A DNA stretch of 64,000 bases from Lysobacter sp. Root494 (GTDB taxonomy: Bacteria; Pseudomonadota; Gammaproteobacteria; Xanthomonadales; Xanthomonadaceae): the NCBI RefSeq assembly GCF_001427225.1, contig NZ_LMFH01000001.1:428206-492205 (forward strand), read 5' to 3'. A model generated the notes under the pieces. It ran no database searches. It saw nothing but the letters and a program-made list of their open reading frames with translations, and had not been told where the DNA came from. Positions 24,949-32,467 of this stretch are shown here, piece after piece (position 1 is the first letter of the stretch; each line of letters starts with the position of its first letter). A program made the translations under genes and the position numbers.

Positions 24949-25818
24949 TTATGCCACGAGCGCAAGCTCGGAAGCGAACGCGCGGTAGGAGCGCAGCGGA
25001 CGACCCAGCAGCGCCGTGAGACGTTCGACATCGCCGCTCTCCGGGCGCATCCCGTCGCTCACGAAGCGCTCGCTCATCAGCCGCATGTCGTACGCCATCC
25101 AGGCCGGCATGAAGTTGCGCAGATTCCGTTCGAAGGCCGCGGGATCGTCCCCGCCGTAGGCAATCGATCGGCCCAGGACGTCGGACCAGATGCCGGAAAC
25201 GTCGGTGCTCGTCAGCGTGTCGGGCCCGACGAGATTGATGACCTCCGTCGGCAGTGGCGTGGCCGACGATTCGCGGCGGATCAACTCGAGCGCGGCGATC
25301 TCACCGATGTCGCGCGCGTCGATCATGGCCAGGCCTTTGCTGCCGATCGGCATGGGGTACACGCCGTGCTGGAAGACCACGTCCTTGATCGTGACGTCGT
25401 TGTCCATGAAATAGGCCGGACGCAGGATCGTCGCGTTGAAGCCCATCTGTTGCAGCATCCGCTCGACGCCGAACTTGCCCGCGAAATGCGGGACGTTGAC
25501 GTAGACGTCGCTGTGGATCACCGACAGGTAAACGATCCGCTCTATCCCGGCGTCGCGCGCCACGTTGAGGGCGACCAGCGCCTGGGTGAACTCGTCGGGC
25601 ACCACGGCGTTCAGCAGGAACAGCGTCGAGACGCCGTCGAAGGCGGTACGCAGTGAGTCGACGTCGAGCAGGTCGCCCTGGACGACCGAGACACCGGTGG
25701 GGAAGTTGGCCTTGGCGGGATCACGGACGAGAGCGCGCACGTCGGCGCCGCGCTTGGTCAGCTGTTCGACGACCTGGCGGCCGACATTTCCGGTGGCGCC
25801 GGTTACGAGGATGGTCAT
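24949..25818 (-). CDS. NmrA-family NAD(P)-binding oxidoreductase
   Basis: This 289-residue protein of the atypical short-chain dehydrogenase (NmrA/HSCARG) type has the N-terminal dinucleotide-binding motif TGATGNVGRQV (about residues 6-16), the following GADVRALVRDP, and a later ILRPAYFMDN segment. Members act as quinone reductases or redox-sensing proteins; the substrate cannot be read from sequence. The start at 25818 (MTILVTGATG) is preferred because GGAG precedes it and the fold begins at once. It is divergent from a LysR regulator 87 bp away, a usual arrangement for a regulator and its target. Confidence 0.85.
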   Translation of the reverse strand: MTILVTGATGNVGRQVVEQLTKRGADVRALVRDPAKANFPTGVSVVQGDLLDVDSLRTAFDGVSTLFLLNAVVPDEFTQALVALNVARDAGIERIVYLSVIHSDVYVNVPHFAGKFGVERMLQQMGFNATILRPAYFMDNDVTIKDVVFQHGVYPMPIGSKGLAMIDARDIGEIAALELIRRESSATPLPTEVINLVGPDTLTSTDVSGIWSDVLGRSIAYGGDDPAAFERNLRNFMPAWMAYDMRLMSERFVSDGMRPESGDVERLTALLGRPLRSYRAFASELALVA

Positions 25819-25905
25819 GGGAGGACTCCGTTGGTTGGGTGGACCGATCATTGGTGATCCATAGGTGGGTCGATAGCCCTAATATCTGGACCACCTGTCT
25901 CTCTG

Positions 25906-26808
25906 GTGAAACACATGGACCTGCTGGCCCTCACCGACTTCAATCTCGTCGCCCGCCACGGAGGGTTTGGGCGCGCGGCCCGCGCCGCCGAGCGGCCGAA
26001 GGCGACGCTTTCGCGCCGCGTCGCCGAGCTGGAGAGCAGCCTCGGCTTGCGCCTGTTCGAACGCGGCGCGCACATGCTCAAGCTGACCGAAGAAGGACGC
26101 GCGCTTTACGAGCGAACCGCGGCCCTGCTTACCGAACTCGACGAGACGACGGCGGAGATCGCATCGGGCGGCGCCAGCCCGCGAGGGACGTTGCGCGTCA
26201 GCGCTCCATTGCTTTTCTCCCAGCTCGCAATGGGAACGCTCGCGGCCCGGTTCGCAATGCGGTTTCCGGACGTACGACTGGAGGTCACGACCGAAGACCG
26301 CGCGGTCGACATGGTCGAGGAGGGCTACGACGTCGTGATCCGCGTCAACCCCGATCCGGACGAGAACCTGGTCGGTCGCGTCTTTCTGCGCGATCGCCTG
26401 GCCGTTGTCGCAGCCCCCGGCCTGAGCCATCCGACCGAAGGCCAGAGAGTTCCAGCCGTCATGCGCAGTGGCGGCAACCGACCGGCGACGTGGACGTTCT
26501 GGGCAGAGTCGGGCGAGACAACACTCGACATCGAGCCGGTCCTGGGTTTGTCGTCGCTCATCATGGCGCGCGATGCCGTGCGTGCCGGCGTGGGGGTGGC
26601 CAAGCTGCCCGTGTCGCTCGTCACCCACGACCTGGCAGCGGGCTCCCTCGTGCAGTGGGGCGAAGTCAGGGGACCCGATATCGAACTGTGGTTGCTCTAT
26701 CCATCGCGACGGCTGCTGAGCGCGCGCGTTGCGGCGTTCGTGGAGTTTTTCAGAGAGGCATTCCCCACTGGTACACCGGAGGAGCTCGCGGGATACATGA
26801 GCCGATAG
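25906..26808 (+). CDS. LysR-family transcriptional regulator
   Basis: This 300-residue regulator has an N-terminal winged HTH (about residues 5-65: FNLVARHGGFGRAARAAERPKATLSRRVAELE, then GLRLFERGAHML) and a C-terminal periplasmic-binding-like effector domain (about 92-295). It probably controls the divergent NmrA-type gene, and their 87-bp gap would hold the operator. The start may be ATG 25906 or 25915. The effector is unknown. Confidence 0.9.
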   Translation: MKHMDLLALTDFNLVARHGGFGRAARAAERPKATLSRRVAELESSLGLRLFERGAHMLKLTEEGRALYERTAALLTELDETTAEIASGGASPRGTLRVSAPLLFSQLAMGTLAARFAMRFPDVRLEVTTEDRAVDMVEEGYDVVIRVNPDPDENLVGRVFLRDRLAVVAAPGLSHPTEGQRVPAVMRSGGNRPATWTFWAESGETTLDIEPVLGLSSLIMARDAVRAGVGVAKLPVSLVTHDLAAGSLVQWGEVRGPDIELWLLYPSRRLLSARVAAFVEFFREAFPTGTPEELAGYMSR

Positions 26809-26860
26809 GGAGCCCGCCACTGCCGCCTGACACCGGCGCGGATTAGCGTTTGAGCAATTG

Positions 26861-27093
26861 AGCCTGACGGGTGAGGCGACTGAGCCTCATCGGTCAGGCC
26901 ATTTGCTTCATGCGAGACGCAATTTGCTGCGAGGGTCGAGGCTGGGGAACCTCAAGCGAATCTTGTTTTGCCTCGGCGCTGAGGCTTTCTGCTTCGAGGT
27001 TGAAGCCCGCGAGCCTCGGTCCTGAGGCTCTTTGAGTTAGCGATGAGGTTCCAAGCTTCGAGGTTTGAAGCAAAAAGCCTCGTCGATGAGGCT
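26861..27093. repeat. array of short hairpins upstream of the hxs operon
   Basis: About 230 bp holds a series of small inverted repeats with 6-nt loops. AGCCTC-n6-GAGGCT is perfect at 27012-27029 and 27076-27093 and is one base shorter at 26970-26985. Decayed copies are at 26861-26878 and 26883-26900. Interleaved GCTTC-gaggtt-GAAGC hairpins sit at 26991-27006 and 27055-27071, and the loop GAGGTT is itself complementary to nearby AACCTC. Loop sequences differ while stems are kept. The array lies between the LysR stop and hxsD in a 421-bp gap with no gene. Confidence 0.75.
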
Positions 27094-27229
27094 CAGGACC
27101 TCATCCGCCCAAAAACCTCCCTTCTGCCCGCTCGCAGCGCGAGAGGTGCCCAGGCGGGATGAGGAGCTGGCACTTGTTGGCGCGCCTCTACGGGGGCAGG
27201 ATCGCGTCTCCGGAGACTTGGGGGAGTCC

Positions 27230-27532
27230 ATGGACGCGATCGAGCTGGAGTTGGACCGCAAGTTCTTTAGCGACGACGTTGTCGTCCGGACCGCTCACCG
27301 ATACAGCCATTCATTTGGTGTCGAAATTCGGCAGAGTGATACGACCACAATGGTCTGCCTGACGCCGTTCGACAGCCACACCAATTGCGAGCAACTGCCG
27401 GCACACTTTCGTAACGATGCGTTGGATGAGGTTCTGCGCGAACGTGTTCGCGCGCAGACCGCGGACTTACATACGACGCTGGTGCAGGCCGCGTTTCGCG
27501 AACTGCGTCCGATCCGGGCCCCAGAGGAATGA
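27230..27532 (+). CDS. hxsD: His-Xaa-Ser system protein HxsD
   Basis: This is a 100-residue cytoplasmic protein that opens the His-Xaa-Ser operon. It begins MDAIELELDRKFFSDDVVVR and has a strand-rich first half (HSFGVEIRQSDTTTMVCL) and a helical second half (ALDEVLRERVRAQTADLHTT). The length and operon position match HxsD, the small partner conserved with paired radical SAM enzymes HxsB and HxsC. Its biochemical role is not known to me; a scaffold or substrate-presenting role is a guess. The ATG at 27230 is chosen because GGGGGAG ends four bases upstream; an in-frame extension to 27065 would run into the hairpin array. It overlaps hxsB by four bases. Confidence 0.75.
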   Translation: MDAIELELDRKFFSDDVVVRTAHRYSHSFGVEIRQSDTTTMVCLTPFDSHTNCEQLPAHFRNDALDEVLRERVRAQTADLHTTLVQAAFRELRPIRAPEE

Positions 27533-29034
27533 AATTCGCGGGTGCCGCGGCTTTTACCGGCAGTGTTGGTTATCGACTACTGCCCTTACGTTTCCGCCGC
27601 CTGCCCTGGGACTCCAGCAGAGTATTGGTGACGTCTTTGTCGGGCGACTGGCTCATCGTGCCGCGAGAGACACTCGACCGTGTCGTCGCGGGTGAGTTGG
27701 CGTCGAACGAACCATTGTTCGCCGATCTTGAAGCACGTCACTTGCTCATCGCCGATCCTGAGCGCAGCACGTTTTCGCCGTTGCTATCGCAGATGCGCAC
27801 ACGCAAGCAGTACCTGATCGATGGTCCGGCGCTTCACATCTTTGTTGTCTCCTTGCGCTGCCATCACAGCTGCGCCTACTGCCAAGTGTCTCGTCAGCCC
27901 ACGACGGCAGCGACCTTCGATATGGCGGGGAGCGCCGCTGCGCATGCTGTAGATCGTCTGTTCGAATGGCCGTCGCCGGCGTTGACGGTGGAGTTCCAAG
28001 GCGGCGAGCCGCTGCTGCACTTCGATCGGGTACGCGACATAACCCAACGCATCGTCGCGCGAAATCGCACCGAGCAGCGTTCGCTACGCTTTGTGCTCGC
28101 TTCCACTCTCCATGACCTCACTGATGATCAACTCGCCTTCTTCCGCGAGCACCGGTTCCAGCTTTCAACGTCATTAGATGGGCCCGCTTGGCTGCACGAC
28201 GGCAACCGGCCTCGACCTGAGCGCGACAGCCATCGTCGGACCATCGAAGGGATAGAACGAGGACGCAGGGCGCTGGGGGATGATGCCGTCTCGGCGCTGA
28301 CCACGCTGACCGCACGCAGTCTGACTGCGCCTGAAGCCATCATCGATGAGTATCGACGACTGGGCTTTCGCTCCATTTTTTTGCGCCCGCTCAGTCCTTA
28401 TGGATTCGCGCGGAAGACTCAGGCGCGTAACGGATACACCATTGCTGATTTCATCGCCTTCTATCGGGTTGCGCTGGACTATTTGTTGACGATAAACCGC
28501 AATGGCTACGCCATGGATGAGGTCTATGCCAGCCTGCTGATGTCCCAGCTGATGGCGCCCTTCGGTCACGGCTACGTCGACTTGCGTTCGCCGACCGGTG
28601 CCGGCTTCGGCACGGTGGTCTACGACTACGACGGACGCGCCTATCCGTCGGACGAAGCGCGGATGCTCGCTGCGATGGGTGATCATCGCTTTGCGCTGGG
28701 TCGTGTGGACGAGCCCATCGAAAACTGGTTGGCCTCATCGGCCATGCAGGAGATCGCGATAGCCAGTGTGGCCGAGGCGCTACCCACCTGTGCCGATTGC
28801 GCTTACGTACCCCTCTGTGGGGCCGACCCGATTGACCATTACGCGCGACAGGGGGATTCGGTCGGACATCGACCCAGCAGCGATTTCTGCCACCGACATA
28901 TGGGCCTGTTCGATTTGCTGCTCGAACGCTGGGATCAGGGCAGCCCGGAAGATCGCTCCATCCTGGAGGGATGGGGTGTGCATCCACGAGCAGCGGCTGG
29001 CAGGCCGGAGGAGACAGTCGATGCTTGCGCTTGA
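27529..29034 (+). CDS. hxsB: His-Xaa-Ser system radical SAM maturase HxsB
   Basis: This 501-residue radical SAM enzyme is predicted to modify the His-Xaa-Ser protein. The [4Fe-4S] motif CHHSCAYC (Cys111, Cys115, Cys118; CxxxCxxC) is followed by the GGE-type motif FQGGEP near residues 157-161. A C-terminal SPASM/twitch-like cysteine set (Cys421, Cys424, Cys430, Cys454 in CADCAYVPLCGADP...FC) suggests an auxiliary cluster, as in peptide-modifying enzymes. The ATG overlaps the hxsD stop (ATGA), and the 3' end overlaps hxsC by 14 bp. Base composition is less G+C-rich than the flanking core genes, consistent with transfer. The exact reaction is unknown. Confidence 0.88.
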   Translation: MKFAGAAAFTGSVGYRLLPLRFRRLPWDSSRVLVTSLSGDWLIVPRETLDRVVAGELASNEPLFADLEARHLLIADPERSTFSPLLSQMRTRKQYLIDGPALHIFVVSLRCHHSCAYCQVSRQPTTAATFDMAGSAAAHAVDRLFEWPSPALTVEFQGGEPLLHFDRVRDITQRIVARNRTEQRSLRFVLASTLHDLTDDQLAFFREHRFQLSTSLDGPAWLHDGNRPRPERDSHRRTIEGIERGRRALGDDAVSALTTLTARSLTAPEAIIDEYRRLGFRSIFLRPLSPYGFARKTQARNGYTIADFIAFYRVALDYLLTINRNGYAMDEVYASLLMSQLMAPFGHGYVDLRSPTGAGFGTVVYDYDGRAYPSDEARMLAAMGDHRFALGRVDEPIENWLASSAMQEIAIASVAEALPTCADCAYVPLCGADPIDHYARQGDSVGHRPSSDFCHRHMGLFDLLLERWDQGSPEDRSILEGWGVHPRAAAGRPEETVDACA

Positions 29035-30199
29035 TGCGAAGGCAACACTGCATGGCTGGACGGGACCGACGCTCGCCAAAGTCGCGGGACTCAACGAATT
29101 TGCGTCAGGGGCACACCCGGTCGAGCGGATGATGCTCGATCTCCGGCAAGCCAACACCAATGACGATGCACTGCTCTCTTTGCCTTGGGCGGGCTTTCTG
29201 GCCGATCAGGGCGACGAGATACCGTCGGGTCGACCAGCAGTGGTACTGCACGGCTCGCAGGAAATAGCCAAGCCCGGGGATGTATTGGAAGTGTTGCCCG
29301 GAAGTTCCAAGGTGGCGGTTCGCTACAGGCGCGGCGACAACGGCAACGTCCTGTTCGCCACAGAACGCTGCAACAGCTTTTGTCTGATGTGCTCGCAGCC
29401 TCCTCGCGCTGTCGATGACGATTGGCGGGTAGCGCAGTTGTGCGACCTGGTCGAACTGATTGATCGCGATGAGCGATCGCTCGCCATCAGCGGTGGTGAG
29501 CCGACGCTCTTAGGCGAGGGCCTTGCTCGAGTTGTGCGTCATTGCTCGGCGTTCCTCCCGCGCACGCATATGCATGTGTTGTCGAATGGTCGCCGCTTTG
29601 GCGAAGGCGGGCTGGCAGAAACATTCCGCGATTTGCACCCGTCGCTGAGTTGGGGAATCCCGCTCTACGGCGACCACTACCGTCTGCACGACTATGTCGT
29701 GCAGAGCCCAGGCGCCTTCGCGCAGACGCTACGAGGCTTGTATGCGCTTCAGGCGGCCGGCCAACGCGTTGAAATACGTGTGGTCCTTGTGAAGCCGACG
29801 GTGGAGCGGCTTACCGAAGTCGCCCGCTTCCTCTACCGCAACTTGTCATTTGTCGAGCACGTGGCACTGATGGGAATCGAGCCAATCGGTTTCGCTAAGG
29901 CTAATCGAGAGGCGCTATGGATCGACCCGGTCGACATGGCGCCCGCTCTGAGCGAGAGCGTGGGCTACCTGAGCCAGCGGGGCATAGCCGTGTCGCTATA
30001 CAACCTGCCGCTGTGCACGCTGCCGAGAGAATTGTGGAGATATGCCCGACGCAGCATCTCCAATTGGAAGCAAGACTATTTGCCAGCGTGCGAAGCGTGT
30101 GCGGTTCGCGCGGAATGCGGTGGCTTCTTCAGCTGGATTAAACCTGAGTGGACCAGTCGAGCTATCGGCCCGGTCAAGAAGGAGCAGGAACATGCGTAA
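29021..30199 (+). CDS. hxsC: His-Xaa-Ser system radical SAM maturase HxsC
   Basis: This second radical SAM enzyme of the operon has 392 residues. An N-terminal non-catalytic region of about 105 residues precedes the cluster motif CNSFCLMC (Cys117, Cys121, Cys124) and the motif ISGGEPTLL (about 156-164). Near the C-terminus a further cysteine group, CEACAVRAEC (Cys357, Cys360, Cys366), could hold another cluster. It is only distantly like HxsB, so the two may perform different steps or form a heterodimer. ATG 29021 has GGAGGAGAC at 29006-29014. It overlaps hxsB by 14 bp and hxsA by 8 bp, implying coupled translation. Confidence 0.88.
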   Translation: MLALDAKATLHGWTGPTLAKVAGLNEFASGAHPVERMMLDLRQANTNDDALLSLPWAGFLADQGDEIPSGRPAVVLHGSQEIAKPGDVLEVLPGSSKVAVRYRRGDNGNVLFATERCNSFCLMCSQPPRAVDDDWRVAQLCDLVELIDRDERSLAISGGEPTLLGEGLARVVRHCSAFLPRTHMHVLSNGRRFGEGGLAETFRDLHPSLSWGIPLYGDHYRLHDYVVQSPGAFAQTLRGLYALQAAGQRVEIRVVLVKPTVERLTEVARFLYRNLSFVEHVALMGIEPIGFAKANREALWIDPVDMAPALSESVGYLSQRGIAVSLYNLPLCTLPRELWRYARRSISNWKQDYLPACEACAVRAECGGFFSWIKPEWTSRAIGPVKKEQEHA

Positions 30200-30788
30200 G
30201 GTTCTAACAGTTGTGGGCGCAGGGTTGACTACTTTCCAAGGCAGCGCCAATGCCAACGTCGAGCATCCGTCCCTGCAGGCGGCGCTGACTGCGCTCGCCA
30301 CCCACGATGCCGACTACGCGGTAACGCTGACTGCGCCGCTCAACGTAGGCCTAGACAACATGTATGCCGGGCACCGCTCGCATAGCAGTCACAGATCACA
30401 TAGCTCCCACAGTTCGCACTATTCGGGGAGCGGTAGCCAATACACGTCGCCGCCAGCGACATACACAGCGCCGCCACCGCCGCCAGCGGCGTCTTCCTAC
30501 ACTTCTCCGTCTTCGAATCGGAAATCGACGCCATCATCGGCATACGACTCGACTTTTCCGCAGGCCGCTCCATCGAGTTCGCGCCCGACAGTCGATCAGT
30601 TGCAGACGATGATCATGAGGGTGCAGGCAGCATTGTTTGCTCGTGGTTACGACCCAGGAGCGATCGACGGCACTCTTAGTGCATCCACTCGCACTGCTCT
30701 GCGCCAATTTCAGGCGGCGCATGGATTGGCAGCGACGGGCACGATGACCACCGACTCCCTAAATGCGCTCGGTGTCGGCATTAGATAG
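30192..30788 (+). CDS. hxsA: His-Xaa-Ser repeat protein HxsA (likely substrate) with peptidoglycan-binding-like domain
   Basis: This 198-residue exported protein is the probable target of HxsB and HxsC. The N-terminus (about residues 1-21, MRKVLTVVGAGL...) looks like a weak signal peptide. A conserved-looking lead-in PLNVGLDNMYAG is followed by six uninterrupted triplets HRS-HSS-HRS-HSS-HSS-HYS (residues 61-78). A Pro/Ser/Tyr-rich linker (79-132) follows, and a C-terminal helical domain (about 134-195) resembles the PG_binding_1 fold (VQAALFARGYDPGAIDGTLS...RQFQAAHGL). The start ATG has GGAGCAGGAA just before it and overlaps hxsC. Modification of the His/Ser triplets is inferred from family naming and operon logic. 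Confidence 0.87.
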   Translation: MRKVLTVVGAGLTTFQGSANANVEHPSLQAALTALATHDADYAVTLTAPLNVGLDNMYAGHRSHSSHRSHSSHSSHYSGSGSQYTSPPATYTAPPPPPAASSYTSPSSNRKSTPSSAYDSTFPQAAPSSSRPTVDQLQTMIMRVQAALFARGYDPGAIDGTLSASTRTALRQFQAAHGLAATGTMTTDSLNALGVGIR

Positions 30789-30865
30789 ATTCCCTGGCGT
30801 CGTTCAAGCGAAGCCACCCGGTGGCTCGACTAATTCGACCATAAACGCGCGTATATGGAGATCAA

Positions 30866-31012
30866 ATGTCCTTTCCAGCAAAGGTCTATCGGATTCTGAT
30901 CGGTTCCCCATCAGATGTTGCGGACGAGAGGATGCTGTGGCTCGGGATCAAGGGGGTTACGCAGGAGGCGGTGGATGCGCGGACGCTTCAGGGTGAGACA
31001 AGGGAGGCGTGA
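30866..31012 (+). pseudogene. truncated DUF4062-like remnant
   Basis: A 48-codon frame begins MSFPAKVYRILIGSPSDVAD-ER, the typical N-terminus of DUF4062 proteins (a TIR-like domain at the start of some large NTPases). It then departs into unrelated sequence and stops. Only the first 22 or so codons match, so it is a broken relic 78 bp downstream of hxsA. GGAG precedes the ATG at 30857-30860. The rest of 30789-31082 shows no gene. Confidence 0.6.
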
Positions 31013-31082
31013 GATGTGCGTTGGTACAAAGCACGGGCAGATGTCGTTCGAAAGCTAAGGCAACGCCAGCTCGCGCGAACCG

Positions 31083-31580
31083 TTACGCCTGCCCAACATC
31101 CAACTGCGTCAGGTACAACCGCAGATCGAACTCCAACTGGTGGTAGTCCGACTCCATGTGCGTGCACAGCTGATAGAACGACTTGTTGTGCTCGGCTTCC
31201 TTCAGGTGCGCCAGTTCATGCACCACGATCATCTTCAGGAACGGCGCGGGCGCATCGCGGAAGACGGTGGCGATGCGGATCTCGCGGCTGGCCTTGAGCT
31301 TGCCGCCGTGCACGCGTGAGATGGCGGTGTGCGTGCCGAGCGCGTGCTTCATCACCTGCAGCTTGCTGTCGTAGAGCACCTTGCCCAGCGGCACGGATTT
31401 CTTCAGGTGCCGGTCCTTGAGCGACTGGACGTAGTCGTACAGCTGGCCGTCGCTGCGCACGGCGTGGGGCTCGCCGTACTTGTCGGCGAGCATCGCGCCC
31501 AGCCGGCCCTGCTCGATCAGCGCGTGCACGCGCGCCTGCAGGTGTGGCGGGTAGCCGGCCAGGTACTTCAAAGATTCCAT
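31083..31580 (-). CDS. YgjP/M48-type metallopeptidase-like protein
   Basis: This 165-residue protein has the zinc-peptidase signature HELAHLKEAEHNKSFY. His121, Glu122 and His125 form HExxH, with His131 the likely third ligand. This is the compact YgjP/WLM-like arrangement often annotated as an M48-family metallopeptidase. No signal peptide or membrane segment is seen, so it is probably cytoplasmic. The C-terminal half contains MESDYHQLEFDLRLYL. It lies just before a TumE/TumA-like pair in the same direction, but a gap separates them and no functional link is evident. Confidence 0.85.
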   Translation of the reverse strand: MESLKYLAGYPPHLQARVHALIEQGRLGAMLADKYGEPHAVRSDGQLYDYVQSLKDRHLKKSVPLGKVLYDSKLQVMKHALGTHTAISRVHGGKLKASREIRIATVFRDAPAPFLKMIVVHELAHLKEAEHNKSFYQLCTHMESDYHQLEFDLRLYLTQLDVGQA

Positions 31581-31607
31581 CAGCGTAGGGGCAAGGACGG
31601 CAGCTGC

Positions 31608-31994
31608 TCAGGCAGCCACGATCCGGAACTCCGTCGCCTTCGCCACCGGCCGCACGGTGTTGTTGTTGCGCTGCATCTCGACGATGCCGTAGTGCGACAT
31701 GGTCTTGAGCGTGCGCGAGAGGTTGCCGGGCTCGCGTCCGGTGGCCTGGGCCAGCATCGCGATGGACTCGGGCTGCGTGTCGCGGATCACGCGCAGCAGG
31801 GCGCGGTTGTCGTCGCTGAGTACTTCGGCCAGCGACTTCATCGAGGTGAACCAGACCTTCGGCTCGCCGGGCCTGGGCTTGATCGTCCCCTTGGCAATGG
31901 CCAATGCGCGTGCGCGGATCGCCTGCCGCGGCGCGATGCCGATGGTCAGGAACTTGGGGGTGCGTCGCATCGTCTTCCTGCTTTTGATGGTCAT
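31608..31994 (-). CDS. HTH antitoxin of a TumE/TumA-like pair
   Basis: This 128-residue DNA-binding protein has a winged-HTH-like segment in the C-terminal half: PESIAMLAQATGREPGNLSRTLKTMSHYGIVEM, resembling the HVO_A0114/MarR-like family. The N-terminus is basic (MTIKSRKTMRRTPKF). The ATG overlaps the stop of the upstream DUF6516-like gene by four bases, the toxin-first arrangement of TumE-TumA modules. It probably binds the toxin and represses the shared promoter. Confidence 0.75.
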   Translation of the reverse strand: MTIKSRKTMRRTPKFLTIGIAPRQAIRARALAIAKGTIKPRPGEPKVWFTSMKSLAEVLSDDNRALLRVIRDTQPESIAMLAQATGREPGNLSRTLKTMSHYGIVEMQRNNNTVRPVAKATEFRIVAA

Positions 31995-32353
31995 GGTGTT
32001 CTGCTCTTCTCCAGCACGCGGTCGGCTTCGTCGAAGAAGTCCTGCAGCAGCTGGTGCGCACTGGTGTATTCGTAAGGCACGCCCTTGTCGCGTGCGTGGC
32101 GGTACTTGTGGTCGTAGGCGAGGATGCGTCCGGCGTACTTGAACTTCTTCGGTGGTTTGACGGCGTGGGCGTTGTCGTAGCCGAGGATGCGGGTGCCGTA
32201 GGGTTCGTGCAGGGTCAGGCTGTAGGCGATGCCGTGCGGAATCCCCGGCGTGGGCTCGACCCGCCAGGCCTCGATCCTGATCCAGTAGCCCTCGCCCTGG
32301 TCGAAGATGCTGCCATTCAGGTCCAGCAGGGTCTCGACGTCCTTGTCGCGCAT
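31991..32353 (-). CDS. TumE-like toxin (DUF6516)
   Basis: This 120-residue protein resembles the DUF6516 family, known as TumE-type toxins. It begins with a short helical lead, then a beta-rich core (GYWIRIEAWRVEPTPGIPHG, GIAYSLTLHEPYGTRILGYD), and has the family-typical YAGRILAYDHKYRHARDKG. The paired HTH gene overlaps its stop. The mode of toxicity of the family is not something I can state. A palindrome (32363-32377) sits 10 bp upstream, where the antitoxin could bind. Confidence 0.75.
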   Translation of the reverse strand: MRDKDVETLLDLNGSIFDQGEGYWIRIEAWRVEPTPGIPHGIAYSLTLHEPYGTRILGYDNAHAVKPPKKFKYAGRILAYDHKYRHARDKGVPYEYTSAHQLLQDFFDEADRVLEKSRTP

Positions 32354-32362
32354 GGCCTATCG

Positions 32363-32377
32363 TATCAGCAGATGATA
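32363..32377. promoter_or_regulatory. inverted repeat upstream of the TumE-like gene
   Basis: TATCA-gcaga-TGATA is a perfect 5-bp inverted repeat, 10 bp before the toxin start on the minus strand, within an A+T-richer patch. It is a candidate autoregulatory operator of the toxin-antitoxin pair. Confidence 0.4.
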
Positions 32378-32467
32378 TGAACACAACAGGTTGTGTCGGC
32401 GACGCCAGCCCATCGCGGTCGGACTTGGGTAGCATTCCGGGACATCGCCAACTACCCGAGCCCGGCC

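Noticed and set aside
27065..27229. N-terminal extension of HxsD by 55 codons
   Set aside because: It would start inside the hairpin array, adds basic low-complexity sequence, and a good GGGGGAG site precedes the ATG at 27230.
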